Shown piece by piece: positions 29,359 through 37,099 of a stretch of 38,056 nt of DNA. The stretch is from contig JAKIWX010000007.1 of assembly GCA_022749845.1 (NCBI GenBank), forward strand, positions 1 to 38,056, written 5' to 3'. The DNA comes from Thermoplasmata archaeon. GTDB taxonomy: Archaea > Thermoplasmatota > Thermoplasmata > Lutacidiplasmatales > UBA184. Below the pieces are notes generated by a model, which saw only the letters and a program-made list of their open reading frames with translations, was not told the DNA's origin and ran no database searches. Both the position numbers and the translations under genes were made by a program. The first letter of the stretch is position 1, and each line of letters begins with the position of its first letter.

Positions 29359-30722
29359 CCCGCGAGCTCCCGTTCGAGTCCGGCAAGCACGCGGTCGGTC
29401 TTCGCCGCCGCCGCTTCGACGTAGCGGGCCGGATCGAGGAGCGCCGAGACTTCCGCCTCGGTCAGATGGGCGCGCACGCGCGGGTCCGCAAGCGCCCGCT
29501 CGAGAAGGGTCGTCGAGACGTCGGCGCGGCGCGTAAGGTTGCGCAACAGTTCGTGCGCCTCCGCCCGGGGAACCCGCTTCGCCGTGAGCCCGAGCATGAG
29601 GTTCTCCGTCATGGTGCTCCCGCCGCTCGACTCGAGGATCTCCTCCATCCGGGCGACGCGGACCTCGAGTCCGCGGACGACCGCCTCGAGCTTGCGGAGG
29701 ATGTCGTCGAGGAGGAGCACGGAATGGGGGATCACGATCCGCTCGTTCGCCGAGTTCGCGAGGTCCCGTTCGTGCCAGAGCACCATGTTCTCGAGCGGAG
29801 GGAGCGCGAAGGCTCGCACGAGCCGGGCGAGCGACGTGACGTTCTCGGAGACCATCGGGTTCCGCTTCTGGGCCATCGTCGAGCTCCCGACCTGGCGGGA
29901 TTCGTCAAACGGCTCCTGCACCTCGTCGATCTCGCTCCGCTGCAGGTTCCGGATCTCCGTCGCGAGACGCTCGGTGGTCCCTGCCACGAGCGCCATGAAG
30001 TTCGTGAACTCGGCGATCCGGTCCCTCCCTACGATCTGCGTGGGGGCCTCGTCGGCGGACAAGTCGAGCTTCGCCATCACCCGGCGCTCCACCTCGGCGG
30101 CATGGCCGCCGAACCCAGCACCGGTGCCGACCGCGCCCGCGATCTTGCCCACCGCGAGGCGAGGCGTGAGCTCGGTCAGACGTCGACGATGGCGCAGAAA
30201 CTCCGCGGCGAATCCGGCAAGCTTGTAGCCGAAGCTCGTCGGCACCGCGTACTGGCCGTGGGTCCGGCCGACTTCGGCGGTCCCCCGGTGCCGGCGGGAG
30301 AGCTCGACGAGGGCGCGAACGAGCGAAGTGAGGTCGCCGTGGAGAACGCCGGCCGCTTCCCGATGCTCTAGACCGAGGGCGGTATCGGTGATGTCCGCGC
30401 TCGTGGCCCCAAAGTGGACCCACGCGCCCGCCGGCCCCGCCGCTTCCCCGAGCGCCTGGGCGATAGCCATCACGTCGTGGCGTAGCTCCTTCTCGAGCTC
30501 GTCGACTCGCGCGATGCGAACTTTGCCGCTCTGCGCGGCGGCCTCGATGCTTGCCGCGGCCTCCTCCGGGATCAAGCCCACCTCCGCCTCGCTCCGCGCG
30601 AGGGCGGCCTCGACGCGAAGTGCCCGCTCGAGTCGCCGCTCGCGAGAGAAGAGCTCCCGGAGGGCCGGTCGCCCGTAACGGAACTCGAGCGGGCAGAACA
30701 ACCCAGTCTCGGAAGGGGCCAC
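29355..30722 (-). CDS. purB: Adenylosuccinate lyase
   Basis: The enzyme removes fumarate from SAICAR and from adenylosuccinate in purine synthesis. The 455-residue protein has the fumarase/aspartase superfamily signature GSSTMAQKRNP (279-289), with the catalytic Ser in the flexible loop, plus the TSADITDTA region (107-115) and general-acid His155 in GRTHGQYAVP. Length is normal. The GTG at 30722 is preceded about 24 bp upstream by a TATA-like ctaaatacg, indicating a leaderless message. It is coupled to pcc1 downstream. Confidence 0.94.
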   Translation of the reverse strand: MAPSETGLFCPLEFRYGRPALRELFSRERRLERALRVEAALARSEAEVGLIPEEAAASIEAAAQSGKVRIARVDELEKELRHDVMAIAQALGEAAGPAGAWVHFGATSADITDTALGLEHREAAGVLHGDLTSLVRALVELSRRHRGTAEVGRTHGQYAVPTSFGYKLAGFAAEFLRHRRRLTELTPRLAVGKIAGAVGTGAGFGGHAAEVERRVMAKLDLSADEAPTQIVGRDRIAEFTNFMALVAGTTERLATEIRNLQRSEIDEVQEPFDESRQVGSSTMAQKRNPMVSENVTSLARLVRAFALPPLENMVLWHERDLANSANERIVIPHSVLLLDDILRKLEAVVRGLEVRVARMEEILESSGGSTMTENLMLGLTAKRVPRAEAHELLRNLTRRADVSTTLLERALADPRVRAHLTEAEVSALLDPARYVEAAAAKTDRVLAGLERELAG

Positions 30723-30740
30723 GCCGTGCGAGCGAGGGGT

Positions 30741-30750
30741 GCGTATTTAG
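30741..30750 (-). promoter_or_regulatory. TATA box of purB
   Basis: The minus strand reads ctaaatacgc here. The box is centred about 24-25 bp before the GTG of purB at 30722 and predicts a leaderless purB-pcc1 transcript. Confidence 0.6.
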
Positions 30751-30818
30751 CGCTCGCCTAGAGTGCGGGAACGGCCCGTCGGCGGAGGTCTTGTACTCCG
30801 GCCGAGTCGCACCCCGCC

Positions 30819-31772
30819 ATGCCCAGGCTCGTAGTCGCTCTCGGGGGGAATGCGCTCGAGCGGGCAGGAGGAACCGGCTCCTGGGAGGAGTCGGTCATCC
30901 AGATGCGGACCGCGGCCCGCGCGCTCGCTACGGCGGCTGCCCAAGGCGAGGAGCTCCTCCTCACCCACGGTAACGGACCCCAGGTCGGGGCTCTGCTACG
31001 ACAAAATGAGCTCGCGGAGCGGGAGGTCCCGCCCCGCGCTCTCGACGTGCTCGTCGCGGAGACCGAGGGGCAGATCGGCTACCTCATCGCCCAAGAGCTC
31101 GAGCCGGAGCTCGCCCGGTCGGGGAGGCCGCGAATCGTGCAGAACTTCCCGAGCCGGATGGTGGTGAGCTCGCGCGACCCCGCTCTTCGCCGCCCTTCCA
31201 AGCCCATCGGCCGGTTTTACACCGAGAACGAGGCCAACCTGCTACGAAAGAACCGGGGTTGGACACTCGCCCGTGATGCGGCCCGCGGTGGCTGGCGGCG
31301 GCTCGTTCCCTCGCCGCGACCCATCGGATGGGTCGAAGCGGAGTCGTTCCTCCAGTTGCTCGCTCACCACCTCACCGACCGCACGATGCCGATCGTCGCG
31401 GGGGGAGGGGGCATACCGGTCCTTGACCGTGGTCACGGAAGGTTCTCGGGGATCGAGGCGGTCATCGACAAGGACTACGCCGCGGCGCTCGTCGGGCGTC
31501 TCGTCGGAGCGCCGCGACTCGCGATCCTCACCGACGTGCCGGCGGTGGCCGTCGGGTTCCACAAGCCTTGGGAGCGCTGGCTCACCGACGTCCGGGCCGC
31601 GGAGCTCCGTGGCTTCGTCGAGGCGGGCGAGTTCGGCGCGGGGAGCATGCTCCCGAAGGTGGAGGCCGCACTCGACTTCCTCGACGGCGGTGGCAAGGAG
31701 GTCGTCATCTGCGACACCTCTACGCTTCCGCGCGCGCTCCGGGGGGAGACGGGGACCCGAATCCACCCGTAG
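30819..31772 (+). CDS. arcC: Carbamate kinase
   Basis: The enzyme interconverts carbamoyl phosphate plus ADP with carbamate plus ATP. The 317-residue protein has the amino-acid-kinase fold: VVALGGNALERAGG at the start, LTHGNGPQVGALLRQNELA for the phosphate site, PIVAGGGGIPV, and the ADP-site AVIDKDYAAALVG. Without deiminase genes nearby its direction is unclear; in archaea it can supply carbamoyl phosphate or ATP. The ATG at 30819 follows a weak TATA-like cttgtact. It is divergent from purB. Confidence 0.94.
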   Translation: MPRLVVALGGNALERAGGTGSWEESVIQMRTAARALATAAAQGEELLLTHGNGPQVGALLRQNELAEREVPPRALDVLVAETEGQIGYLIAQELEPELARSGRPRIVQNFPSRMVVSSRDPALRRPSKPIGRFYTENEANLLRKNRGWTLARDAARGGWRRLVPSPRPIGWVEAESFLQLLAHHLTDRTMPIVAGGGGIPVLDRGHGRFSGIEAVIDKDYAAALVGRLVGAPRLAILTDVPAVAVGFHKPWERWLTDVRAAELRGFVEAGEFGAGSMLPKVEAALDFLDGGGKEVVICDTSTLPRALRGETGTRIHP

Positions 31773-31811
31773 CTCCGAGCCGCGCCGCTGAGCGGACGAC
31801 GGTCACCGTCC

Positions 31812-32576
31812 CTACCGGGTGCGCTCCAGAACCCGGGCGATCCCCGTGCCGTACTGGATGGCCCGCTTCGCCCGCGTCTGGCCCGCGGAAGGAACTCCTA
31901 GCTCGCGCGCGACCTTGCGTAGGAGCGGCTTGCTCTCTTCAGGGGAACAGTGGGCATCCGCCGAAAACGTGCCCACGAAGGCCCTCACTTCCATCTCGAG
32001 GTACGGGAGAAGCAGCTCCCTCCCGCAGGCGGCCGCGACACGTTGAGTCAGGGGGAGGTCGCTCGACAGCAGCTTTTCGAGCGCGAGCCGGGCAAGCCGC
32101 TCCGCCTCCCAGGGGTCGGCCCTGCGAAATCTCGCGTACCCCCAGAACAGCTCGTCGGCTCCTTGGCCAAGCAGAAGGTACCGAGTGCCGGCAGATTCGA
32201 ACGCAAGAGCGAGGGAGAGCTGGACACTTCGTTCGGGCTCGCGGAGGGGGCCGACCATTTCGAACCAGCGCCGCGCCCCGTCGCGAATCTCCTCGGCAGT
32301 GAGTATGCGGGCGCGCCACGGGAGTCCGATCTCCGCCGAGACCGCTTGGGCGGCGAGGAGATCCTGCGTTCCCTCCCGGCCGATCGTGAGGAGCTCGGTC
32401 GCGGGCCGCGTGCGAAGTATCCAGGCAAGGACCGAGGAATCGAGGCCGCCCGAGAACAGGATCGTGATGGGTACGCCGGCACCGGCGAGTCGTGCCGTGG
32501 CGTCCGCGAGAATCCGGGCGAGCCCCGCTACGTCAGGCGCCGTGCTCCTCGCACTCGCTTCGGAAGCGCCTCGCAT
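31812..32576 (-). CDS. Stand-alone asparagine-synthetase-type domain
   Basis: The 254-residue protein is the ATP-pyrophosphatase half of AsnB-like enzymes without the glutaminase half. It has the PP-loop SGGLDSS (42-48) and GQGADELFWGYARF (137-150), which correspond to the AMP and aspartyl sites. It could use free ammonia to amidate aspartate or another carboxylate, or pair with a separate glutaminase. The ATG at 32576 shares a TATA-like element with the divergent phosphatase gene. It is convergent with carbamate kinase. The fold is confident; the substrate is not. Confidence 0.85.
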   Translation of the reverse strand: MRGASEASARSTAPDVAGLARILADATARLAGAGVPITILFSGGLDSSVLAWILRTRPATELLTIGREGTQDLLAAQAVSAEIGLPWRARILTAEEIRDGARRWFEMVGPLREPERSVQLSLALAFESAGTRYLLLGQGADELFWGYARFRRADPWEAERLARLALEKLLSSDLPLTQRVAAACGRELLLPYLEMEVRAFVGTFSADAHCSPEESKPLLRKVARELGVPSAGQTRAKRAIQYGTGIARVLERTR

Positions 32577-32597
32577 GGCGGCGACGCGTACGCCCCG

Positions 32598-32608
32598 TTA
32601 CGGTAAAA
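32598..32608. promoter_or_regulatory. Shared TATA element between Asn-synthetase-like and GmhB-like genes
   Basis: The run ttacggtaaaa is centred about 27 bp from both divergent start codons (32576 on minus and 32631 on plus). Both messages would be leaderless. It is the second such symmetrical gap in the window. Confidence 0.55.
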
Positions 32609-32630
32609 GGGGGAACGGCTCCCACGCCGC

Positions 32631-33215
32631 ATGCCCTCTCTCGTAGGCTCCGATTCAACCCGGCCTGGGCGCAGGGTGGTCTACGTTGACCGGGACGGCA
32701 CGATCAACCCAGATTTCCACTATCTCTCGGACCCCGACCGGGTCGAAATCCTCGAGGGGGTCACGGCGGGCATCCGCGCGCTCCGCGAGCGCGGATTCGT
32801 CGTCGTGTGCACGACCAATCAGTCGGGCATCGCCCGCGGCTTGTACACTGCGGCTACGGTCGAAGCGATCCACGAACGGATCCAGCGGCGGCTTGCTTCC
32901 GGAGCGGCCCAGATCGACCGGTTCTACTTCTGCCCGCACCGGCCCGAGGAGGGATGTCCGTGCCGGAAACCCCGCCTTGGGATGTTCCTCGCGGCCGAAC
33001 AGGAGCTCGGGCTGGGTCGCAAAGGCTCGGCGATCATCGGCGACCGCTGGCTCGACATTTCGGTGGGCCAGCAGCTCGGGCTGCTCCGAATTCTCGTCCC
33101 CGAGCGGGGAAGAGAGAACGAAACTTGGGCCGAGTTCAGTTCGGACCGGCCCCGGCCCGAGTTCGTAGCCCCCGACTTCCTCGCCGCGGTCCGCCACGTG
33201 CTCGAGCGAGCGTAG
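32631..33215 (+). CDS. GmhB-type HAD phosphatase (heptose/sugar bisphosphate)
   Basis: The 194-residue HAD-family phosphatase has the nucleophile motif D20-R-D22-G-T, TTNQSGIARG (61-70) as motif II, a zinc site C101-x-H103...C109-x-C111 in FYFCPHRPEEGCPCRKPRLGM split around the loop, and GDRWLD (137-142). This matches D-glycero-D-manno-heptose 1,7-bisphosphate 7-phosphatase. In archaea it may serve heptose-like sugars for surface glycans or dephosphorylate histidinol phosphate; no heptose genes are nearby. The ATG at 32631 is about 27 bp from the shared TATA element. Confidence 0.88.
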   Translation: MPSLVGSDSTRPGRRVVYVDRDGTINPDFHYLSDPDRVEILEGVTAGIRALRERGFVVVCTTNQSGIARGLYTAATVEAIHERIQRRLASGAAQIDRFYFCPHRPEEGCPCRKPRLGMFLAAEQELGLGRKGSAIIGDRWLDISVGQQLGLLRILVPERGRENETWAEFSSDRPRPEFVAPDFLAAVRHVLERA

Positions 33216-33287
33216 CGGCGCATCGCCCCGGCGGGTCGGCGCGGCGGAAACCCTATCCCCACCACCCCCTCCCGCCGTCGGACCGCC

Positions 33288-34052
33288 ATGGTGCTCCCGC
33301 TCGAGCTGGCCGTGGTTGGCGCCCTTGCTACCGGATTCCTAGCGTTGGCCGCCGTCGTAAGCGGCGCGCTGACGCGGTCGGCTGGCTTGGTCGCCGCTGC
33401 GTTCGGCCTGGTCATCGTGATCCTCGGGGGATTCCCGTACCTCGCCCTGCTCGTGCTGTTCGTCGTCGCGAGCGTTCTGGCGACCCGGTACGGTTTCGAA
33501 GAGAAGCAGCGGCGCCACGTGCAGGAGGGGACGGCGGGCGAGCGCGGCGTGTCGAACGTTGTGGCGCACATCGTCCTCCCGACCGCGCTCGTCGTTGGGT
33601 TCGCCTCGGTATCCGGAAGCGGCAGCCTTTCGCCCGTCCTTCCGCTTCTTTACACGGCGGCGCTCGCGTTCGGAGCCGCCGACACCTTCGCGAGCGAGTT
33701 CGGCGTGCTCTCCGGGAAGGCCTGGGGCATCCTCTCGTTCAAGCCCGTGACACCGGGGACGAACGGCGGCGTCTCCGTCCTGGGTACCCTCTGGGCGTTC
33801 ACGGGCGCGGCCACGACCTCCATCGTCGGATGGCTCCTCTTTTATGGGTTCGGTTCGCCGGTGCTCGATGCAGGTTTCGCGGTCGCAGCGGCTCTCGTTG
33901 CCGGATTCCTTGCCTGCCAAGTTGATAGTCTCCTCGGCGCCCTTCTCGAGAACCGCGGCCTCCTTACGAAGGGCTCGACCAACTTCCTCGCGATGCTCTC
34001 GAGCATCGCGATCGCCTTCCTTCTCTTCCGGACGCTGGGGGGCCTCGTTTGA
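33288..34052 (+). CDS. DUF92/TMEM19-family membrane protein
   Basis: The 254-residue protein has about six or seven membrane spans and the DUF92 signatures ERGVSNVVAH, GAADTFASEFGVLSG, KPVTPGTNGGVSVLGT and QVDSLLGALLENRG. Plant VTE6 of this family phosphorylates phytyl phosphate, so a prenyl-phosphate kinase role is possible here. Its TGA is overlapped by the TTG start of QueC. The conserved polar residues in membrane loops suggest an active enzyme rather than a passive channel. The function in archaea is not established. Confidence 0.9.
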   Translation: MVLPLELAVVGALATGFLALAAVVSGALTRSAGLVAAAFGLVIVILGGFPYLALLVLFVVASVLATRYGFEEKQRRHVQEGTAGERGVSNVVAHIVLPTALVVGFASVSGSGSLSPVLPLLYTAALAFGAADTFASEFGVLSGKAWGILSFKPVTPGTNGGVSVLGTLWAFTGAATTSIVGWLLFYGFGSPVLDAGFAVAAALVAGFLACQVDSLLGALLENRGLLTKGSTNFLAMLSSIAIAFLLFRTLGGLV

Positions 34053-34780
34053 CGAAGGAGGGAACGCACGCGGCCAAGCGCCCTCGACGGGCGGTCGTCC
34101 TCCTGAGCGGGGGGATGGACTCGGCGACCTGTCTGGCCGAGGCGCTTTGCCTGGGGTTCCAGGTGCACGCGCTCAGCGTCGTCTACGGTCAGCGCCATGC
34201 GCGAGAGATCCGGAGTGCGCGACGGCTCGCTGCCCATTTCGGCGTGCGGGAGCATACGGTCCTCCCTCTCGAGCTAGGTCCGCTCCTCCGTTCCGCACTC
34301 ACCGACCCTCACGCGGCATTGCCCCGGCCGGGCAGGCGGGCGAGGGGGATCCCCGCCACGTACGTCCCCGCGCGTAACACCATTCTCCTCGCGATCGCCC
34401 TAGGGGTGGCAGAGACCGAGCGCGCGGAGGCGATCTTCCTGGGGATCAACGCGGTCGATTATTCCGGATATCCGGACTGTCGCCCCGAGTACCTGGCTGC
34501 GTTCGGCCGCCTGGCGCGACTCGCGACGCGGGCCTCCACGGAGGACGGCTGGACCGTCCAGTTCCGGGCCCCGCTTCTAAAGCTCTCCAAGGCCGGGATT
34601 GTCCGGAAGGGGGAACGGCTCGGAGTGCCTTGGGCACTCACATGGAGTTGCTACCGCGGGGGCCGGCGCCCATGCGGGGCCTGCGACGCATGCGCGCTGC
34701 GTGCCAAAGGATTCCAAGAGGCGGGCGTTCGCGATCCGCTTCTCGCGAGCGTCCCGCGTGTGGTGCCTAGCTCTAGGTGA
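34049..34780 (+). CDS. queC: 7-cyano-7-deazaguanine synthase (QueC)
   Basis: The enzyme makes preQ0 from 7-carboxy-7-deazaguanine with ATP and ammonia; in archaea preQ0 feeds archaeosine in tRNA. The 243-residue protein has the PP-loop SGGMDSAT (20-27) and a zinc site Cys201, Cys209, Cys212 and Cys215 in TWSCYRGGRRPCGACDAC. The middle has ATYVPARNTILLAIA, typical of QueC. The TTG start overlaps the DUF92 stop as TTGA, so it is coupled. Other archaeosine genes (queD, queE, arcTGT) are not in the window. Its end overlaps mscL on the other strand by 8 bp. Confidence 0.95.
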   Translation: MTKEGTHAAKRPRRAVVLLSGGMDSATCLAEALCLGFQVHALSVVYGQRHAREIRSARRLAAHFGVREHTVLPLELGPLLRSALTDPHAALPRPGRRARGIPATYVPARNTILLAIALGVAETERAEAIFLGINAVDYSGYPDCRPEYLAAFGRLARLATRASTEDGWTVQFRAPLLKLSKAGIVRKGERLGVPWALTWSCYRGGRRPCGACDACALRAKGFQEAGVRDPLLASVPRVVPSSR

Positions 34781-35180
34781 GCTTCGCGGTGCAGAACTTG
34801 CACCGGCTTGCCCCGATGGGGATGTCGGAGAGGCATTCGGGGCAGCTCTTTGTCGTCGGGGCGGCGGCCGGCTTCCTCGCCGCTCGCCGCGCCTCCATCT
34901 TCGCGAGGGGGCGGATGACTGCGAAGAAGACGACGGCGGCGATCAGGAGGAAGGAGATGAGCGACTGGATTACCGAGCCCGGGAGGAAGACGGCACTGCG
35001 GACATGGACGTCCCAGCTCGAGATGTTGATGCTACCAGGGACCGAGACGAGCGGAAGGACGAGCCCCTGCACGACCGCGTTGACGAGCGCCGTGAAGGCA
35101 AGGCCGATCACAATGCCCACGGCGATCTCGATGACGCTCCCCTTGGCGATGAAGTCCTTGAATTCTGACGCTAAGCCCAT
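34773..35180 (-). CDS. mscL: Large-conductance mechanosensitive channel (MscL)
   Basis: The channel opens under membrane tension to release solutes during osmotic downshock. The 135-residue subunit has TM1 with KGSVIEIAVGIVIGLAFTALV (12-32, near), a periplasmic-side loop and TM2 SLISFLLIAAVVFFAVI (73-89). The cytoplasmic tail ends in a zinc ribbon Cys113-x2-Cys116 and Cys127-x2-Cys130, seen in many MscL tails. I chose the ATG at 35180; a TTG at 35192 lies at the predicted transcript start (TATA-like gctttaa at 35214-35220) and would add four residues. Confidence 0.93.
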   Translation of the reverse strand: MGLASEFKDFIAKGSVIEIAVGIVIGLAFTALVNAVVQGLVLPLVSVPGSINISSWDVHVRSAVFLPGSVIQSLISFLLIAAVVFFAVIRPLAKMEARRAARKPAAAPTTKSCPECLSDIPIGASRCKFCTAKLT

Positions 35181-35213
35181 TGGTCTTCCCAAACCGCCCG
35201 ACCAGCCCCGGGC

Positions 35214-35220
35214 GCTTTAA
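35214..35220 (-). promoter_or_regulatory. TATA box of mscL
   Basis: The minus strand reads ttaaagc here. The box is centred about 25 bp before the TTG at 35192 and about 37 bp before the ATG at 35180, so the mRNA has either a 12-nt leader or none. Confidence 0.55.
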
Positions 35221-35244
35221 CACTTCGTCTGAGGGACCCACGCG

Positions 35245-37050
35245 TCACATTCGTTCGAGCCGGGCAAGCCCGAGCAGGTCGAGGGTCACCCCCAAGGTAA
35301 TCCGGGTGGCGGCGACGAGCGCGATGCGGCTCTCCCGTTCCGCGCCGGCCCGGAGCACAGGCACGGCCTGGTAGCAGCTGTGGAAAGCGTCGGCGAGCTC
35401 GTGAGCGTAGGTCGCAAGCGCATGCACGTGACCGGTCCGGGCGCTGTATCGAACGACGCCCGGAAGTCGGGAGAGCGCTCGCAGGAGTCTCCGCTCCTCC
35501 GGCGCCGTGAGTTGTCCCGCCTCGAAGGGGTGCGGAGGGTCGAGCCGGTCCGCCTTGTGTAGCAGAGTCGTAGCGCGTGCGTAGGAGTAGAGGAGGAACG
35601 GAGCCGTCCGGCCCTCGAAGGAGAGCGCCTCCTCCCAACGGAACTGGACCGGCTTGTCCGGCGCCACGCGGAGGATGGAGTAACGCACCGCGGAAGCGCC
35701 GACCGCCTCGGCGATCTCCCCGACCGCGTCGTCGTCGAGGTCCTCCCGACGCGCGAGCACCTCGGTGTGAGCGCGCTCCACGGCCTCGTCGAGGAGATCG
35801 TCCAGATAGACCGCGGTGCCGGCCCGGGTGGACATCTTGCTTCCGCCAGGGGCCTGGATGTACTGGTAGAAGACGAACTCCGGGCGTCGCGGTTCGCCGA
35901 CCTCCGCGAGCAGGGCGTCGAGCACCTTCGAGTGCAGGAGGTGGTCGGCCCCGAGCACGTCGATCACCCGGGGGAAGCTCGCGAACTTCGACTCGTGGTA
36001 GGCGAGGTCGCGGGTCGCGTACAGGGAGGTCCCGTCGGCCCGGGTGAAGATGAGGCGGGAGGACTCCTGCGGAAGTCCGTAGCCGGAAGCGTCGATCGCC
36101 CAGGCACCGTTCTCCTCTTGGACCGCGTGGGGCGCCTGCTTCAGGCGGGCGATCATCCGGTCGACGGAACCGTCGGCAAGGAATCGGGACTCCCACACGA
36201 ACTCGTCGTACTGGATCCCGAGCCGCGCGAGGGAGGCGAGCATCCCTGCGAGCACCCTCTCCGAGAGTTCGCGGTGGGCGGGCGGTGCATGCCCCTCCTC
36301 CACTTTTCGCGCGTACTCCCCGAGGTCCGCAGCCAGGGCCGCGTCCTCCTTGAGGAGGGCGCTGACGACAGGATAGGGACGGCCGTAGTAGTGATCGGCC
36401 TTTTCCCCGGCCTCGGGGCCCTCCCTCCCGGGTGGAAGCGTGGCCAACGCGGCCGGTGGCCACTGCGCCCGGGGATTCGACCAGATCCAGCTGATGACCG
36501 CGGCCTGCCGTCCGACGTCGTCCACGTAGTAGTGGACCGTCACGCGGTAACCCGCAGCCCGCAGGATGCGGGCGTAGGTGTCACCGATGATGGCGTTGCG
36601 GACGCGACCGATATGGAAAGGACCATTCGGGTTCGCACTGGTGTGCTCGACGCACACACTCGTGTTCGTCGAGCGAAGGAACCCGTACCTTTCCCGCCGA
36701 GTCCCGATCAGCTCGAGGGTGCGCGCGGCCAGGGTTGCAGGCTCCGCGTCGAAATTCAGGTAGGCGCCTTTCGCAGAAGCGCTCAAGGTCGAGCCACGTG
36801 CGGGCCATACGCCGGCGAGCTCCGCGGCGAGCTCCGCAGGATTCCGACCTCCCTGCCGTGCGACCCGGTGGAGCGGAACGCTGAGGTCCGCCGGTCCGCC
36901 GCTCGAGCCCTCAAGCTCGAGTCGGAGGGCTTCCAGGTCGATCGAAAGTCCACGTTCCTTGAGGAGAGCTGAGACCCCCGAGAGTACCTCGGTGCACGGT
37001 CGCTCCCAGGGGTCGACCTCCTCGGGCTCCGTAGGAGGAGGCGAGAGCAT
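35245..37050 (-). CDS. argS: Arginyl-tRNA synthetase
   Basis: The class I synthetase charges tRNA-Arg. The 601-residue protein has an N-terminal additional domain (about 10-110), the ATP motif ANPNGPFHIGRVRN (HIGR at 146-149), the KMSKS equivalent SKMSTRAG in the second half, and a C-terminal DALR anticodon-binding helix bundle ending in LDLLGLARLERM. The ATG at 37050 is chosen over starts at 37089 because the additional residues have no homology and it leaves a 49-bp divergent gap to the ThiI-like gene. Confidence 0.95.
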   Translation of the reverse strand: MLSPPPTEPEEVDPWERPCTEVLSGVSALLKERGLSIDLEALRLELEGSSGGPADLSVPLHRVARQGGRNPAELAAELAGVWPARGSTLSASAKGAYLNFDAEPATLAARTLELIGTRRERYGFLRSTNTSVCVEHTSANPNGPFHIGRVRNAIIGDTYARILRAAGYRVTVHYYVDDVGRQAAVISWIWSNPRAQWPPAALATLPPGREGPEAGEKADHYYGRPYPVVSALLKEDAALAADLGEYARKVEEGHAPPAHRELSERVLAGMLASLARLGIQYDEFVWESRFLADGSVDRMIARLKQAPHAVQEENGAWAIDASGYGLPQESSRLIFTRADGTSLYATRDLAYHESKFASFPRVIDVLGADHLLHSKVLDALLAEVGEPRRPEFVFYQYIQAPGGSKMSTRAGTAVYLDDLLDEAVERAHTEVLARREDLDDDAVGEIAEAVGASAVRYSILRVAPDKPVQFRWEEALSFEGRTAPFLLYSYARATTLLHKADRLDPPHPFEAGQLTAPEERRLLRALSRLPGVVRYSARTGHVHALATYAHELADAFHSCYQAVPVLRAGAERESRIALVAATRITLGVTLDLLGLARLERM

Positions 37051-37099
37051 GGAGAACCCGGAGCAACGCTCAAGCGGCGCCGCCATCATAACGGTGGCG

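Noticed and set aside
34773-34857. Zinc ribbon fused to MscL
   Set aside because: A Cys4 tail of this form is common in MscL proteins and is not a new fusion.
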